Shown here: piece by piece, positions 1 to 13,080 of the stretch | How positions within the stretch are numbered: position 1 is the first letter of the stretch | Layout: each line of letters starts with the position of its first letter | DNA from: Lepisosteus oculatus | Taxonomy: Eukaryota; Chordata; Actinopteri; Semionotiformes; Lepisosteidae | Length of the DNA: 64,000 nucleotides | Assembly (NCBI RefSeq): GCF_040954835.1 | Contig: NC_090705.1 | Coordinates: forward strand, 15,636,436-15,700,435 | Direction of reading: 5' to 3' | The notes under the pieces: model-generated | What the model was told of the DNA's origin: nothing | Database searches by the model: none | Seen by the model: only the letters and a program-made list of their open reading frames with translations | Position numbers and translations under genes: made by a program

Positions 1-2814
1 ATCCATTCAACCTGGAAACGAAAAGCAGGTGTTTATCTAGACCAGTCAGATCTGTGCCATTGCCGCGTGGTCTTTGCTGATATTCCTCTTTTCCTACATT
101 GTTTCACTACTATCATGTGGTGTGATTTTCTGCAATGTGGGGAAAATCCTGAATGCAATTGCACCAGCTATTTACAGACATAATTGTACTTAAAGATTTA
201 AATAGACCCTAGATGAAATAACATTTCTGCAGCTGACATGTACCTAAAGAATGGGTTAAGATCTGCCAGAATGTGAGTAATGAGAGGTCTAAGGAATATC
301 CTCTCCTTCATCAGGGACAATTGCACTGATGTGAACAATAATGGATGTGTTCCAGGATGTGTATAATACAAAAACGAACGCGACAGACAAAACAGCAGCA
401 AAGACAGCAGTGTTGAGTCAGTCTAGGTCCTGGCTGTTAACAGCCCGAAGCCCTTCATCTCCCATTTCATGAATAAACATCTACTGAATGACTTCAGAAG
501 GTGATGAACTGTTCTCTTCTGCAGTATGTTTTTCAGTTTTTCATGCACGTCTGCTGCCCGTCACTCTGTTGTTGCACCAGGGAGGACCAACTGTCCATCT
601 CCATCACGGAACGCTGCCTGCTAGCTCCCAGACGAGCCGATCTCCACTGCGTTTCGCGAATGTCAGGCGATTGTGTGGAATGTCAGCCTTAATTATCGAC
701 TGCTTCCTCAGCTCATTAGCATCCTTGTGCCATCAGCTCACTGTCTGCTTCCCAAAGGCCCACCGCAGACACCATATTCCAGTTCTGGAATTGTAACACT
801 TTCGTGATCGTTTTACGTAATACAAATATGTATTGTACAGTAATTTATTGATGTTGAAAGTGATTTTACTGTAAGGTTTTACTTTACTTTGGATTTTGGT
901 CCTGGCTGTATTGTTTACCCGACAGGTTGGGATCTCAGGAATTTCCTGACACAGACTGCCTTGGTTCCTTCATCGTTTGCCCTCTGTGCCTATCTTGAGC
1001 CTTTTTCTTCCTGTCACTTGTGTGGAATAAGACTTCAGAATGAAGCACCCAAGGGACTCAGCTGACGAGCCTCAGCACAGCCCTGATGGTGCAGATTCAC
1101 TTTTGAAATGAGTTGCAATTTGTTACAAAAAGATCATTTTCTAGAGAACACTGAAGAAACACACACAAGGTATATACTCCATCATGTTCTGAATCCAGGC
1201 AATTTTTCAGGAATGTTTTATATAGTCTTTATACAGCTCTGGTCACTTTCTGTTTAGAAGAGATTATTGCATTTGAACTATACAAAATATTTCCACACAT
1301 GGCACATTGGATATTTCTGATAACGTAATTCCTGCCTTTTGGTTATTCTCGAAATGTCACATATAGATGTCTCTAAATTTAGAATGCACTCAGGTCAGGT
1401 CAAGTTTAACACATTAATCTGAACAAAATATTATGAGTTGTATACAGTAATGTCTCCATATTGTTTGTGTAAACTTGGACAAGTTATGTCCATCTGCTGT
1501 AAAAAAGGTTTGGTTAGTAATCACAGCTAACATTTGTAAAATAAAGTGTTACTGGCGCTATTTTTAACAGTATTAAATCAAAAAAGAAAATTTGATTCTG
1601 AAAATAAACTTGCAGGTTCACACCACTGTAGTGGACTGAATTACAATCCCAAGACATTTTAGAAAAAATCATTATCCTGAACAAGGAATAAAGGTGGACA
1701 TGTTATTTTTTGGAAAAAAAGCAATATCCCAAAACAATGAGCCAAAATTAGTTTGGAGAAAAAAAGCCATTATATATAGAGTACTTTCAATGTTTTGACT
1801 GTTTGCTGGTTTAATTTCTCTATAGTTCCATAACTAGTGCTGGTTGTACTGGAACAAATTCCCCAGAGTATGAAATTACCTTGAGTTCTCCACACAAACA
1901 CACAAACACTGACTACATAAACAAACGATTCTCTAGTCCTGACAATTTTGAGTAGCCAGCCGGCCCTAACCTACAATTTGTAGAAGGCAGGAAGAAACTG
2001 GTCAGCCTGCTCCATAATCTCCTGACTTTGATACGGGGCACAGAGTTTTAAAGTTGCCCTTAAATCTAATGTTGTTTATTGCTACAAATACAAATTGCAA
2101 TACAATTGGTTTTCAATAAAATCCAAAATTATAAAATGTGACTGTAACAATTTATAGGTAACCAGCAAGGGGTAATTGCCTCTTGCTTGAAAATGTTGCA
2201 TTAACCTCTGCTTGTTCCTTCTGCAGTCTGTGTGCCGCCACAGCTCCCCACACTAACCTCATGAATATTTTATTGTCTCTTGTATTATTCTTTTGATCCT
2301 CCACCTATTTTAAACTTGCTATTAGTCGTTTGTTAATTAATTATAAATAAACCCAATTTATTCTTTCCTTTGCAAATAAGTGCAAGCTATTAACTGTTCT
2401 CATGTTTCTGCCACCCAGAGACCATCAGAACAAGTGAACAGCTGATCAGTATTACCATCCTGCCACATGGTGATTAATAACCATTTTACAAACGTCAGGC
2501 ACACTATTTATTCATTAATAGGGTGATTTTTTTTTTGCTCCAAAGCAAAACATGTACTCAATTTTCTGGAAGCAGCAGTAGAAATATAATAGAGCAATTC
2601 TAACATGAATGTAAGACAAATGTAGTTGTTTTTTTTACTGGATTTGAATTTGACATTAATATAAATCTGGAGTACCTTCACAATGCGGACAAAAACATTG
2701 GAAGTTGTTCCCTCCTTCCTTTCAGTTTAAGTTTTCAATTTGAGCTCTGCCTAGGACTATACACAGTTTAAGAGGTGAAAGAAATTAAGCTGAGTTTTAA
2801 AACTAAAACACTAA
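1..2814. other. Non-coding stretch, no gene seen
   Basis: No ORF here looks like an exon with good splice sites. The DNA is AT-rich with short homopolymer runs. Several aataaa/tttatt hexamers occur, and the one at 2507-2512 could serve the minus-strand exon ending at 2815. Confidence 0.6.
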
Positions 2815-3133
2815 TCAACCTTTCTGAAACTGATGGATTCCTTTCAACCTGAGAGTGACCCCATTTTTTTTGTTTGTGGATGAGCCGTACTCAACACCCG
2901 TAAAAGAGGTCTTGTGGCGTTCTTTGTGATGGACCAGACTGACCTCTTTCCTCGCCGCTGCAGGGGGCTCAGAGCTCTTGGAGTCACTGGAGGCTGGTTT
3001 TCCTCGTTTCCTTAGGCTGAGGGACGTCTCCGGCACAAGCGCTGTCACGTCCGCTGACCCCACCTCCTTTGACAACACACTGGCCTTACTGCTTTTCACC
3101 TGCTGCTGCTGCTGCTTCTTCTTCTTCTTCTTC
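2815..3133 (-). CDS. Terminal coding exon of an unidentified gene, Lys/Gln-run C-terminus
   Basis: Read on the minus strand, an acceptor (tggtgtgttgcag) is followed directly by six Lys codons and five Gln codons. About 95 more codons follow, rich in Ser, Lys and Arg, to a TGA at 2815-2817. The predicted tail is basic and low-complexity, probably disordered, and ends in a short hydrophobic/basic stretch (LRLKGIHQFQKG). The other two frames stop or give only Glu/Ala runs, so the Lys/Gln frame in phase 0 is the likely one. A tttatt at 2507-2512 would be an AATAAA signal about 300 bp downstream. I do not recognise the family. It may be the 3' end of the gene whose first exon lies at 10888-11047 on the same strand, but no linking exons were found. 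A chance ORF grown from a trinucleotide repeat is the main alternative. Confidence 0.45.
3103..3133. repeat. Compound trinucleotide microsatellite (CTG)n(CTT)n
   Basis: CTG units pass directly into CTT units on the plus strand. On the minus strand the same bases are (AAG)6(CAG)5 and would encode the Lys and Gln runs at the start of the unassigned terminal exon. The repeat begins exactly at the predicted splice acceptor. Confidence 0.85.
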
Positions 3134-6100
3134 TGCAACACACCAAAAATGTCTCATTTCCATGCACCCCTCTAAAGATTGGAGTGCCATCACTTTTTCC
3201 TTGGGCTCCCTGTCTGAAACCTCTGAGAGGCTCAGTTTGACCAGTCTTATCGCACACGCGCCCTCATGTGAAACAGAGACCTTCACCACTAACTGAGCGT
3301 GATGCTGTGAGCAAAGGAGCAGCTTCTGAAAAATGGATTCAATAGCTATGAGGTTCATTCAGCCTCCTGAGAGCAAAAACAACAAAATAACTGTTCATCA
3401 TTCTGGGAAGCAAAAGATGAAATTGTGTTTGAAGCATCAATAGCATTGCTGTTCCCTTTCACTAATAGGGCTGTAAATTCCTCATTTACATTTTTACTTT
3501 TTGTTGAAATTGCTTTTGCAATTATGGAGATGCTCTTTTTATTATCCTTCTGTTTGAACAGCTTCGACTGATAAAAATGCCTGACGACATTTGCCTTACA
3601 TAAAGCTGGTAAAAATGCCTTACAACATTTAAGATGAAACAGCCTTCTGGAGACATTGAATATTAAAAAAGGCATCTGTTGGCCAAGTACTGCTGGTGCA
3701 ATCCCATAAGGCCTGTTATAGCACAGCTATTGTGTTTTTGTCGGTTGCTGTCCTACGGTCCTCGTACTGCAAGGAAATGACTCCCAGCTTCCTCATTAAT
3801 GAGATCACACAAAGCAGCCCCTTCGCACTGCAGCTCCTCCAAGCAGTCAAGCACTCAGTTTATCACTGCATAGAATCCATTACAGCAACAAAAGGCTACA
3901 GTACTGACTGCCCCCGCTGTCAATGCCGTTTGTATTCCTACAGTACGTCATGTCTTCATTGTTGGGAACGAGGTGCTAGAATAAGAGTGAGTGGAATAAC
4001 AGAGCTTTTATCTTTCATTTTGGTCCCCACAATCATTAATATCATTTATAATAATAATCACCATGCTATCAGCTATCAGCTATCAATGGAGAGGAGAACC
4101 GAGTGATGAAGAAAATTGATAGAAGGGGATTATTATGAGGCCAGTACAAACACCCATGTTCTTTTCAAGAAATGCCCTGGGATTTTTAATGACTATGGAC
4201 AGTCAACAAATCAGTTTTATTATTCTTTTGAAGGATGGCACCCTTTTCACTTTATAACAGTTATAACACCCTGTAGCAGCTTGAACCTTGAAGGGGAACC
4301 TAGAAGAATAATAGGTTAAATCTGTAAAACCTGGAAAGTTGACAGTACTTTAGCATGTTTAGTGATGAAAACAGGTGTTTGTCACTACTAATAAAATACA
4401 TCCTTGGCTCTGATACCACCACCACCCCCACACATTTATGATCTATAATAACTATACAGGAGAGGTTTTCATTTGATTCATTTTTTTCACTCCACAAGCT
4501 CCCCAGAATCCCTGAGATCTTCAAGGGCCACTAGGTTGCCTGCAATTGGCTCAAACCAAGGATTCCAAGAGCCTTTCTGCTGGAACTGTTGATACAACTT
4601 GTATGAAAGCTAATATTGCAACAAGAACCCAACACACAGTCACAGTTGACAGTAGCACTGATCGGCAACATTAGAACCTGCTGTGGCCCTGACATCTTCC
4701 CAGAATAGACTATAGGGAAGGCTGGGTGCTCAAGTTCAAAGCACTTGATGGTAAGTGTGACTTGTCTGTTGCAGCTGCCGCAGCCCATCAGTTCTCAGTG
4801 GTTTCCCCTGTCTGCTGTCTCCCCTCTATCACCCCCTGCACACACCCCTAATCCAGACACACACACCCACACTCCTGCACTGCCCTGCACTGCTCAAAAG
4901 TGTTTTTTTTTTCCCTCATGTTTGCAGATTGGCATCAAAGGTGTGCATGTGTTCCAAATCCACTCAATTTCTATCAGCAGGCTAAACCTATCTATACTCA
5001 TTGCAGTTTAATTGAGTCTGTGATTAGACAGACATTTGCACATTTTTTTTGGTCTTCCCATTTTTATATAACAGCCATGGAGTTATTTCATTACACATTT
5101 GCCAGGAAATCTAATTCAAGTCCTTCCATATAATGTCCTTTTTATTCTTTCAGCATGTTGGTGAGAGCTGGCAGTGAAGTAATGCCAACATCGGCGTTTG
5201 ACTGAGTCTCTGCCCACCCTTATGTCTTTGGAAGGTCAGGCTTCTAAAGGTCAGCATTCAGGAGCAGGAAACTCTGGGGACTAGTACACAGGGGTGTAAT
5301 TACCAGATCCTGGACTCCCCCAAATCACAAGCCCACACTGCCTCCCAGAGGTCACGCAGCAGAATGAAACCTGTGCAGGTCTACGCAATTCATCCTGCTA
5401 AACAGGTCTGCTGTGCCAAATGTGTTTTCATCCATGAATTCCTTCTCTCCTTAATAAGAGAATTCAGTTTTGGTGAATTAGTTCTAATTAGTTGTAGGGA
5501 ATTAAATTCATTCAAATTCAAAACAATTAATCCATCCACTATCAGAAAATCCCTTTAATCTGGTAAAGATTGCAACATCCTGAAGCATAATGTGTAGTCC
5601 TAAACAGGATTATACCCTGGACAATAGTCTAGCACAGGGCGTGCCCACGTACACAAATACACACACACAAACACACACGCCTACAAACACATAATGTCAA
5701 AATACACACAGACACTAAATTCAAACCCTAATTACCCTGAACAGCAGGGAACAGTTTAGAACATGGGAGGAAGTTTATGCAAAAAGTAGGACAAGCATTC
5801 AGACTCCCCACAGAAGAGCTAAGAGCTGTGCAGCAGAGGTGCTAACCTCCACTACTGCTTGTCCCTGCTCCAGGGCATATGAAATATGATGATCATAATG
5901 CTGAATGGTTTGGCCCTTGACAGCTGTGATTTCCTGCCTCCTGTTTGCTTCTTGATTGCACCTGAGCTTGATAGCAGCCATGAGCTACTCAGCTTTCTAC
6001 CTTTATTGGTTCTTTACTGTACCATGTGTGTTCTTTAGTTTTTGTTTCACTGTTCATTCTAAAAAAAATCCACCATGTTAACTTTGTCACTGTTCATGAG

Positions 6101-9100
6101 GATTTTAAGTACTTGTATCATATGATCTGTATCTTCTCTGTTCCGGACTAAAAAGTTTCAGTACCTTCAGCGTCTCAGTTGTAGCCAGAGCAATTGCAGT
6201 TCCAGCTCTGTTTTTACAGATTTCTTTATTGGGCTGTTAAGTGGAATAATATTCATAAAACTTAAACTACAGCTGATAAGAAAAACAACACAATGTACAT
6301 TGTATAGCATTTATACTGTAGTTAGCCATTTAAGTTTCTAAGTGATGTAACCTATAAAACATTTGAACACAAACCAAGAACTACAAATTTAAATAGTTTC
6401 TCTTAAAGAACATGTAAGTGTCTTAAGAGAAAAATTCAAAGTAGAGCAGATCATTAAGGGTAGCCTAAATATTTTTTAGCAGTTGGTCATGTGTTTGGAA
6501 TATACCAGTAGGGTGGAGGTGTATACTTTCCATTCAGACCCCTGTTATCTCAGTTTTCCTCCAGGCCATCAATTAGATATGCTCTCTCAATACGATGAAT
6601 CTGCCTCCAGGTATTAACTTTAGAAAAGAGCTATTAGTAGGCCATTCCAATGGTACAATTGTCATCAAAGCATAATTCAAAGCCCTACATGTACATCTGA
6701 TTATTTAGCTAAATGCTCATTTTTTTATCAGCCTAATCTGCTCTTTAGGCTGTTGAACTCTGTACCCCACTGTACATTCACTCTACATTTGAATTTCTAA
6801 ATCTCATTTTCAACACATTTTTTAGAATGAAACCGTTTCTTATTGAATTACATTTTAATCAGTGTGTTAGTACTTGAGAGCACAGCACAGTAAGGGCACC
6901 ACGGTGGAACTCTTGGAATTGATGTTTTCCGCTCTCGTTTAAATGGAGCTCTGGGTTCTTTTACATTGAAGAATATGTCTGCTGCTTCAGACACCTGCCA
7001 AACCTTCTTCCTAAGGCATCTGACACATCTGATACAACAAGAAAATACTTCTGTGTGGCAACAGACTTCATCAACCAAACTGGGAATTGACAGTTGATAG
7101 AAGTAAAGACAATGATACAAAAGCACAGATATTTGATATATGTTCCTGGGAACACAGTGAAAAACAGAAATTGGGGGACCACAAGCTGACCCATCTTGTG
7201 GAGTCTGTTCTTCTGCAGAATAAGGTCCGAATCAAGTTAAAGGTAATTGCTGAACTACACTTGTGAAACGTGCCCTGAAAATCACCTGGAGCTGGACCAT
7301 TCGTGGAATTATACAGTATGTAAGCAGAACAACCCAAGAACTAATCCACTGTAAATTTAACAGGGATTCTGTACAATTTGCTGTGGCTGGGAATTCTTTG
7401 CAAATACAAAGGACTTTTTTTAGTAGTTTTTAGTTAGTGTATGAGCTGCAGATTTCTAGATACAATAAAGCCTATTAAGCACCTTAGAAGACACCCCAGT
7501 TTTATAGAAAACGCATGAAATAAAGGCACATATCATAATTCCAGCTACAGGCTGACCAGGCAATGCTGCACAAATGGAATAAAAATAACCTTATCATGTC
7601 CCTAGCAAGAGCACCAAAGGACAAAAGTACGTCTAAGGTTTCTAACTTCCACCAAGGATTTAAATTGAGCACCATCAACAACCACAATCAATATTGTAGG
7701 AGCAGAACTATTAATGACATGTTGGCAAAACAAAGCTCCATGCAAAACAAACATTCGATTTTAAATGCTTTATATTTTAAATGTTTACCTCACTTCGGAT
7801 TTTTGTTTTCAGTACTCCCACTGTTTTTCCTGTAAGGAATCATAAAAAAAATCCTGTTAATACAGAAACTGTTACTTACGTCCACATTGGTATACAGTAC
7901 TCTGAATGAGGGAACTAGTGTGCTTTACATAGTGTTCAGCAGTATGTGGTACACAACAAGACCCCAGAAGCTCATTTTCAGTTCAGATTGGTTTTAAATT
8001 GGTAAAATGAGGCAGGATTAACATGTTCAACAACTGTTAAATACAATTTGCTAAAGAAATAGAATGTGCACTGATATTGCAATACAAATTTGAATTACAA
8101 TTGACAGAAAAAGAGGTTTTGGGTAAAAGGTTTTGACTCTGCTTTGAGAGCTGGATGTCTGTTGCTATAGCATTCATTAATACCTCTACCTGATTATGAT
8201 GATGATTTAATATTGTCGTTAGTTGCCAAACGTGATTTGACGGGTTCCATCCACCCCTCCCCCAAGACCTGAATTTCACAAGTCTCCCCAAAACTGAAAA
8301 TCGCAGTCAGCTGGAGTAGGCAACCTTCAGTCTGAAAATTAAATATTGTTTTTTCTTGTCAAAGTCTGTTTTCTTACCAAACATTGTAGTCAGACCCTGA
8401 TATCACTAAATGCACAGCAAACTCTGGGAAGTAAAATTTCAGAAATGCATGCATCAGGGGTATCAATTGTTTTTCATTTGTAAGCAAACAGGTAGACAAT
8501 GCACTTACAGTACCATATATACACTAAACTGCAAAAATATTTTTTAAATGATATGATCCATAGGAGATAGCTTTCTTGTTCAAAGTAGCAGAAGTGGCCC
8601 AGCACTTATTACTGTATGTCTCATTACTCCTAAGAACTGTAAAGTAGCAGCTGACCAAGCTTTTTCCTTAGTGTACTGTGCTATGAGAACATATGCTGTC
8701 ATAACCCCACAAGCGACTGCAGCTACATCTGCCCCTGCTACATCACTGAAAACAGCAGCAGACCGGGCCAATAAGTCAATTTAGAGAGCCTCAGGGCTTT
8801 ACAGTCCCAGCATCTCCACCTCACTGAGCATATGTAGGGTGTCCCTCAGCGTTGCATAACACACAGTTTTCACCAAAATACACATCTCATGCAGAGCAGC
8901 ATCAATTACTCTTGGCTGAGTGGTCCTGTATTAACACAGATCTCTGTTGTCCTCACCATGCGATGCAGGACTTTCAGTATTCTACTATGTTTTTTTTTAT
9001 CTTAATTGTTTAATCCGGGTGCTGAAGATAACTTTGATAATTAAAGACTAGTTTGAGCTAAACCGTATGAAAGTTGATAAATGAGAGGATGCCATCTGGC

Positions 9101-10887
9101 CCATCTAGTCAATTTCTTAGTGAATAATCTAATCCAGCAGTTTCTTGAGGTACTATAAAGTACATAACAAAGGTAATTTAATTAAGTGAACACATTTTTG
9201 GGCAACATTCATTCACAATGTTAAAAATGAATAGTCTTTCTGCTGTTACTTTCAAACTTTTGGAGTAACACTCTTCTGGCATGTGTTACAAGTGCAAAAG
9301 TACTTTTAACGGGAATGAACAGGAACACGATTTCATGCGGTTTGGATGAGAGTTTGTAGTCTGTAGTCTGTTCTGTTAGTATAAGAGTTGTCTGCTCTAA
9401 TTAAATTGAACTAATCGGGTAGCCAATCCGGAAAGCTGTAGGTGTTGATTGTCCAATCTTGTAACAGCAGCACCAAGGGAACAGCTGTTACCATACTAGT
9501 CAACACTGATGAGTAACACACGAGAGTGAGAGAGTCTACAGCATCTTCTCGCCTTCATCAGGACCTCTGAGAAACACGCTACTCTGCATAAAGACTACCA
9601 TAGACACCGGGGTTGTGGGTGCTTAGGCATTTGAGATGTTAAAGGTCACAATTTTAACAGCCTGTCTTGTAGGGTCATTGTTACTGGAGCAACTCAGTGC
9701 TTCCCGGGATAAAAAAGACAAAATACTTCATTGCTGTTGCATGAGGTGTCACTGAATGTTGCACCCAAAAGCTCCTAATAATGTTTCAAGCTGCCACATG
9801 TACATGAATAAACAAGCTTTCTGCCTGACAGAATTGCTACACAAAGCTCACTGCACTAGTGGACTAGCATGCCCCTGGTCTTCAGTACAGGGTTTTGGAC
9901 CAGCTTATATCCAGGGACAACAGAAGCTGCACAAGCAAAAGAACAGGTGTCTATATTAATGTATTGATAGTGTTACACATTAAATTTGCTTGCCAAATTT
10001 TAATGTTCAAAGTCTGTGTTAACACAGACACGGTTGTACTGTCATGTTGGGTTCAGTATCTGGATCGCTGCTGTACAAATGCAGGTGACTCTCTGACTCT
10101 CACTGACTTCTTTTATCTGATGGTGTTGCCAAGACACAGCATTAATGCCATCAATCAATCATTTGCTTAACAAAGGTGGTGGGACCCAGATCATGTGTTC
10201 ATCTGGGAGCCATTTGATATTTAGAGAAAGAGTTTTACTTGAATCATATTTTTTGTCATGAAGGAGCAGTAGAGCACAGAGTAGCAGTAGAGCACGTGCT
10301 CTGAAGCTTTTTGCATGTGTGTAGCAGCCAGCGTCTCTCCAAGTGCAAAGCCAACGTCAGACATCCAGGAAGCAGCAAAGTGTCATTTGTCACTGCAGCC
10401 AGATTCTCACTCGCCATCCTTTTTCCCAGGAATTTTTCTGTAGTCGTGGAGCTTATTTCAAGTTCTCTCCTAATATGGACAAAGGGCCACTTACTTAATA
10501 ACAGTGGATGCAGTAATTTACATTACAAAATTGTCATAAAAAAACCATCAGCTCAGTAACGCTCTAAAGCAATTCAGCAAGCAAAAAAAATCGCTTCAGG
10601 TCTATCCAAAAGCCTTTTCTTATGTACAAGCACTGATTCAGTCTTGGAGACCTTGACGAACTTTAACAAAACCTGCACGAACAGCTGAACTGCTGTGCAT
10701 CACAGACAGACAAGCTATAAATGTAAAAAAAGAATAGACTGGGGCAGAACAGCGATACTGGTGCAAGTTTCACACTGTTACCTGCTCAGGAGTCACAGCA
10801 TTTGTTACTACTCATGCGATACATGAGAATGTTACTCACCAGACTCTTGCCAGAGTCAGACAAAAGGGGCGTTTTGCAGTCACATAC
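3134..10887. other. Mostly non-coding: probable intron or intergenic DNA
   Basis: Only short chance ORFs are seen. CA-rich tracts lie near 4855-4885 and 5655-5690. A stretch near 9060-9150 resembles the start of the dispersed LINE-derived family recognised at 26840-27180. If the minus-strand exons at 10888-11047 and 2815-3133 belong to one gene, this is its intronic space, but I could not pick out middle exons. Confidence 0.5.
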
Positions 10888-11047
10888 CTGCCTGGGGTCG
10901 GTCCCAGGTGAACACCGGCCGGCGGTACCGTAGGGTGCAGTAAAAAAACACGAGCCACACCAGGAAGGTGGCCAAGACCAGAGTCAGAACCCAGCAGAAC
11001 CGGAACACGGCAGGATCGCTGAGAGCCCAGGGGACAAGGGGATGCAT
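10888..11047 (-). CDS. Putative first exon: short single-pass membrane segment, gene unidentified
   Basis: On the minus strand an ATG at 11047 (context caggaggATG) follows an in-frame upstream TAA and opens 53 codons plus one base. The exon ends at a canonical donor (CAG|GTATGTG). The peptide has a short polar N-terminus, then a hydrophobic run at about residues 18-36 (FCWVLTLVLATFLVWLVFFY), then a basic stop-transfer stretch (RYRR) and an aromatic segment (PVFTWDRPQ). This is the layout of a signal anchor or single-pass membrane protein. The surrounding DNA (10880-11300) is clearly GC-richer than its neighbours, and a tttaaa sits about 45 bp upstream of the ATG, consistent with a promoter. 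The family is not recognised. Downstream exons would lie below 10888; a link to the terminal exon at 2815-3133 is a guess. Confidence 0.5.
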
Positions 11048-11299
11048 CCTCCTGCACGGATCGGCACCTCTCTCCCTCGCTCTTATCTGTGTTTAAAGGC
11101 AGCTGATGCAAAAGCCAGCCTGCTTGCGCGCTTCGTCGGGGAAGACACGGAGGCAGCGGGGCAGGAGCAGATGGGTACCAGCTGTTTGGCAGGGAGCCCT
11201 CAGCACACGTCAGCCCTGGCTGGCTCTGTGTGTTTCCTCCCAGAGAGGACGGAGAGCCCCTCCCACAGAGCCACAGTCTGCATACACACAACAGGGACA

Positions 11300-13030
11300 A
11301 GAAACTATTAACCCCTGGCTGGAGAGCATTGCAAACGTCCCTGAGGTGTTTAATTTCCTCTCCAGAAACATTCACAGGCAATTAACAGGTGATCTGCTCC
11401 CCAGCGTCAGACCAAGAAGCAGCCAGGCTGCAGCAGTTTCCCTTGAAGAAACTGCGGGAGGAAATGTGATCATGATGAAGACGATGGACAAGATTTCACG
11501 ACTCAGGGGAGTTGTTCTTTATGGATCTAGAAGGACTTTCCATCACTGCTATCCTGATCTCATTAACTTAAATTAAAAAAAAAACATATTAAAGCATACT
11601 GTGGCTGAAATTGCAACAATCAAACATTTTCTTTAAAGTTCAAATAGGTGACCAGTGGAGAATAACTGAACGATGATGTTATATGGTAATTTCCTGATTC
11701 GAAGATCAATTCTACATCCTTTGTGTGTCACAGTTCATCCCAGGTTAGAACAGAAAAGGACTGCAAAAACTGTCTCCAGTTTGGCTCCTCGGAGCCCTCC
11801 AGTTAGAGCACTATAAAAATAAACTGCATACAATTTGGTGTAATAAAATATTAGCACATCAGGTTGATGCAGAACAAAGCATTGAAATAGACAATCCCAA
11901 ATATTCCAGGGAAACATTGTATAACGGCTACCCTGTCCTTACCACAAAAAGTAACCTCTAAATTTTAAAGCTTTGCTGACCGGAAATAAAGTGTGCAATA
12001 AAATTGCCTGGTCTGTGTTTGCCTACATCTGCTGACTTGCACCTTCTCTTGCAATTAAAAATTTTCTTTTTTCAATTTCCCATCAAGGTCTTTAGCAGGT
12101 CTTGGCAAATGGTAAAGGTCCTTTTTAAGTGTTCAAGTTGCGCTGTGCTTTATTGTGATGTGCAGGTATGGCACAAGTCGGCACAACAGTGGAAGTGGGT
12201 GGGATTCCTCAGCTGGAGGTCAGCGTGAGTTTGTGTTCTGAATTAATCACAGAGGCCCAAGACGACCAGGTGCAACAGCTTCTTCAGAAGCCAGCTGGCC
12301 TGACCCGGCACAAATTCGCTGATTAGCAGTTGTCATCCCTGATATCCACTTGCTGTTAAACTAAAACCAGGCTTCCTTCTGCAGCTCTGTAAGCACACAG
12401 ACACACCACCACCTTTCTCATATTGATTTTTTCACCAAACAAGCGCCATTTGTTTGTACATCTAATTATAAATAATGAATATCACCTATTAATTTTCAAA
12501 GGTATAATACATTTTCAGCAGTCAATGGCCTCTTATCAGATGTTAAGCAGAACAAAATAAGTCATAAGAGTACATAAATAGCACCTACATTTTGTTGGTG
12601 ATTTTGTGCATTTCTGTTGACATTTAGTGAAGCTGTTATAGAACAGCAGTTTCCAGCATCACAGTAATTGGGTACAGTGTCTGTTAAGCCCTTACAGAGG
12701 GCATTCAGAGATGAAGTGCTGTAGACTGCAGGGTGAAGGAGTGGTTTAAGGTTCGTACTCTTGAGACAAGAACCTCACTCACACTGGTTCAGTAAAATGC
12801 TCAGCTTTATCACCGAGCACAAATGTAAACTGCTCTGGATTATAGCATCAGCAAAATACCCTCAGTTCTGCACTGTAGGTGAAACAAAAATCCCCAAGTA
12901 ATCTCCTAAAAAACTCCTTCTTGAAGTCCTGCAGTTGCAATACACCATGCCCTGGCTATGCAACATGCCAGAACTGTAGATTACTGCCTGCTAGTGCAGC
13001 AGCAGCCTATGCTCTTGGCCGAGCCAGTGC
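11300..13030. other. Intergenic stretch, no gene seen
   Basis: I see no exon-like ORF with matched splice sites and no recognisable repeat. Its left edge is the upstream flank of the putative membrane-protein exon and its right edge is the hairpin before the minisatellite. Confidence 0.5.
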
Positions 13031-13034
13031 CAGT

Positions 13035-13068
13035 CTTTCTCCCCATTGGTTCCCCAATGGGGAGAAAG
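13035..13068. repeat. Perfect inverted repeat, 15-bp stem with 4-nt loop
   Basis: The left arm 13035-13049 (ctttctccccattgg) and right arm 13054-13068 (ccaatggggagaaag) are exact reverse complements separated by ttcc. Each arm contains an ATTGG/CCAAT box. The hairpin ends about 12 bp before the 48-bp tandem array begins. Confidence 0.9.
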
Positions 13069-13080
13069 CTCTACTCTACC

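Noticed and set aside
3170-3290. Possible extra minus-strand exon upstream of the Lys/Gln terminal exon
   Set aside because: An acceptor-like site exists, but the only donor nearby gives a phase that would hit a stop in the next exon.
10836-11381. 181-codon minus-strand ORF over the GC-rich block
   Set aside because: Low-complexity Pro/Ser/Leu composition typical of GC-rich DNA. A different frame at 10888-11047 has the membrane segment and the splice donor.
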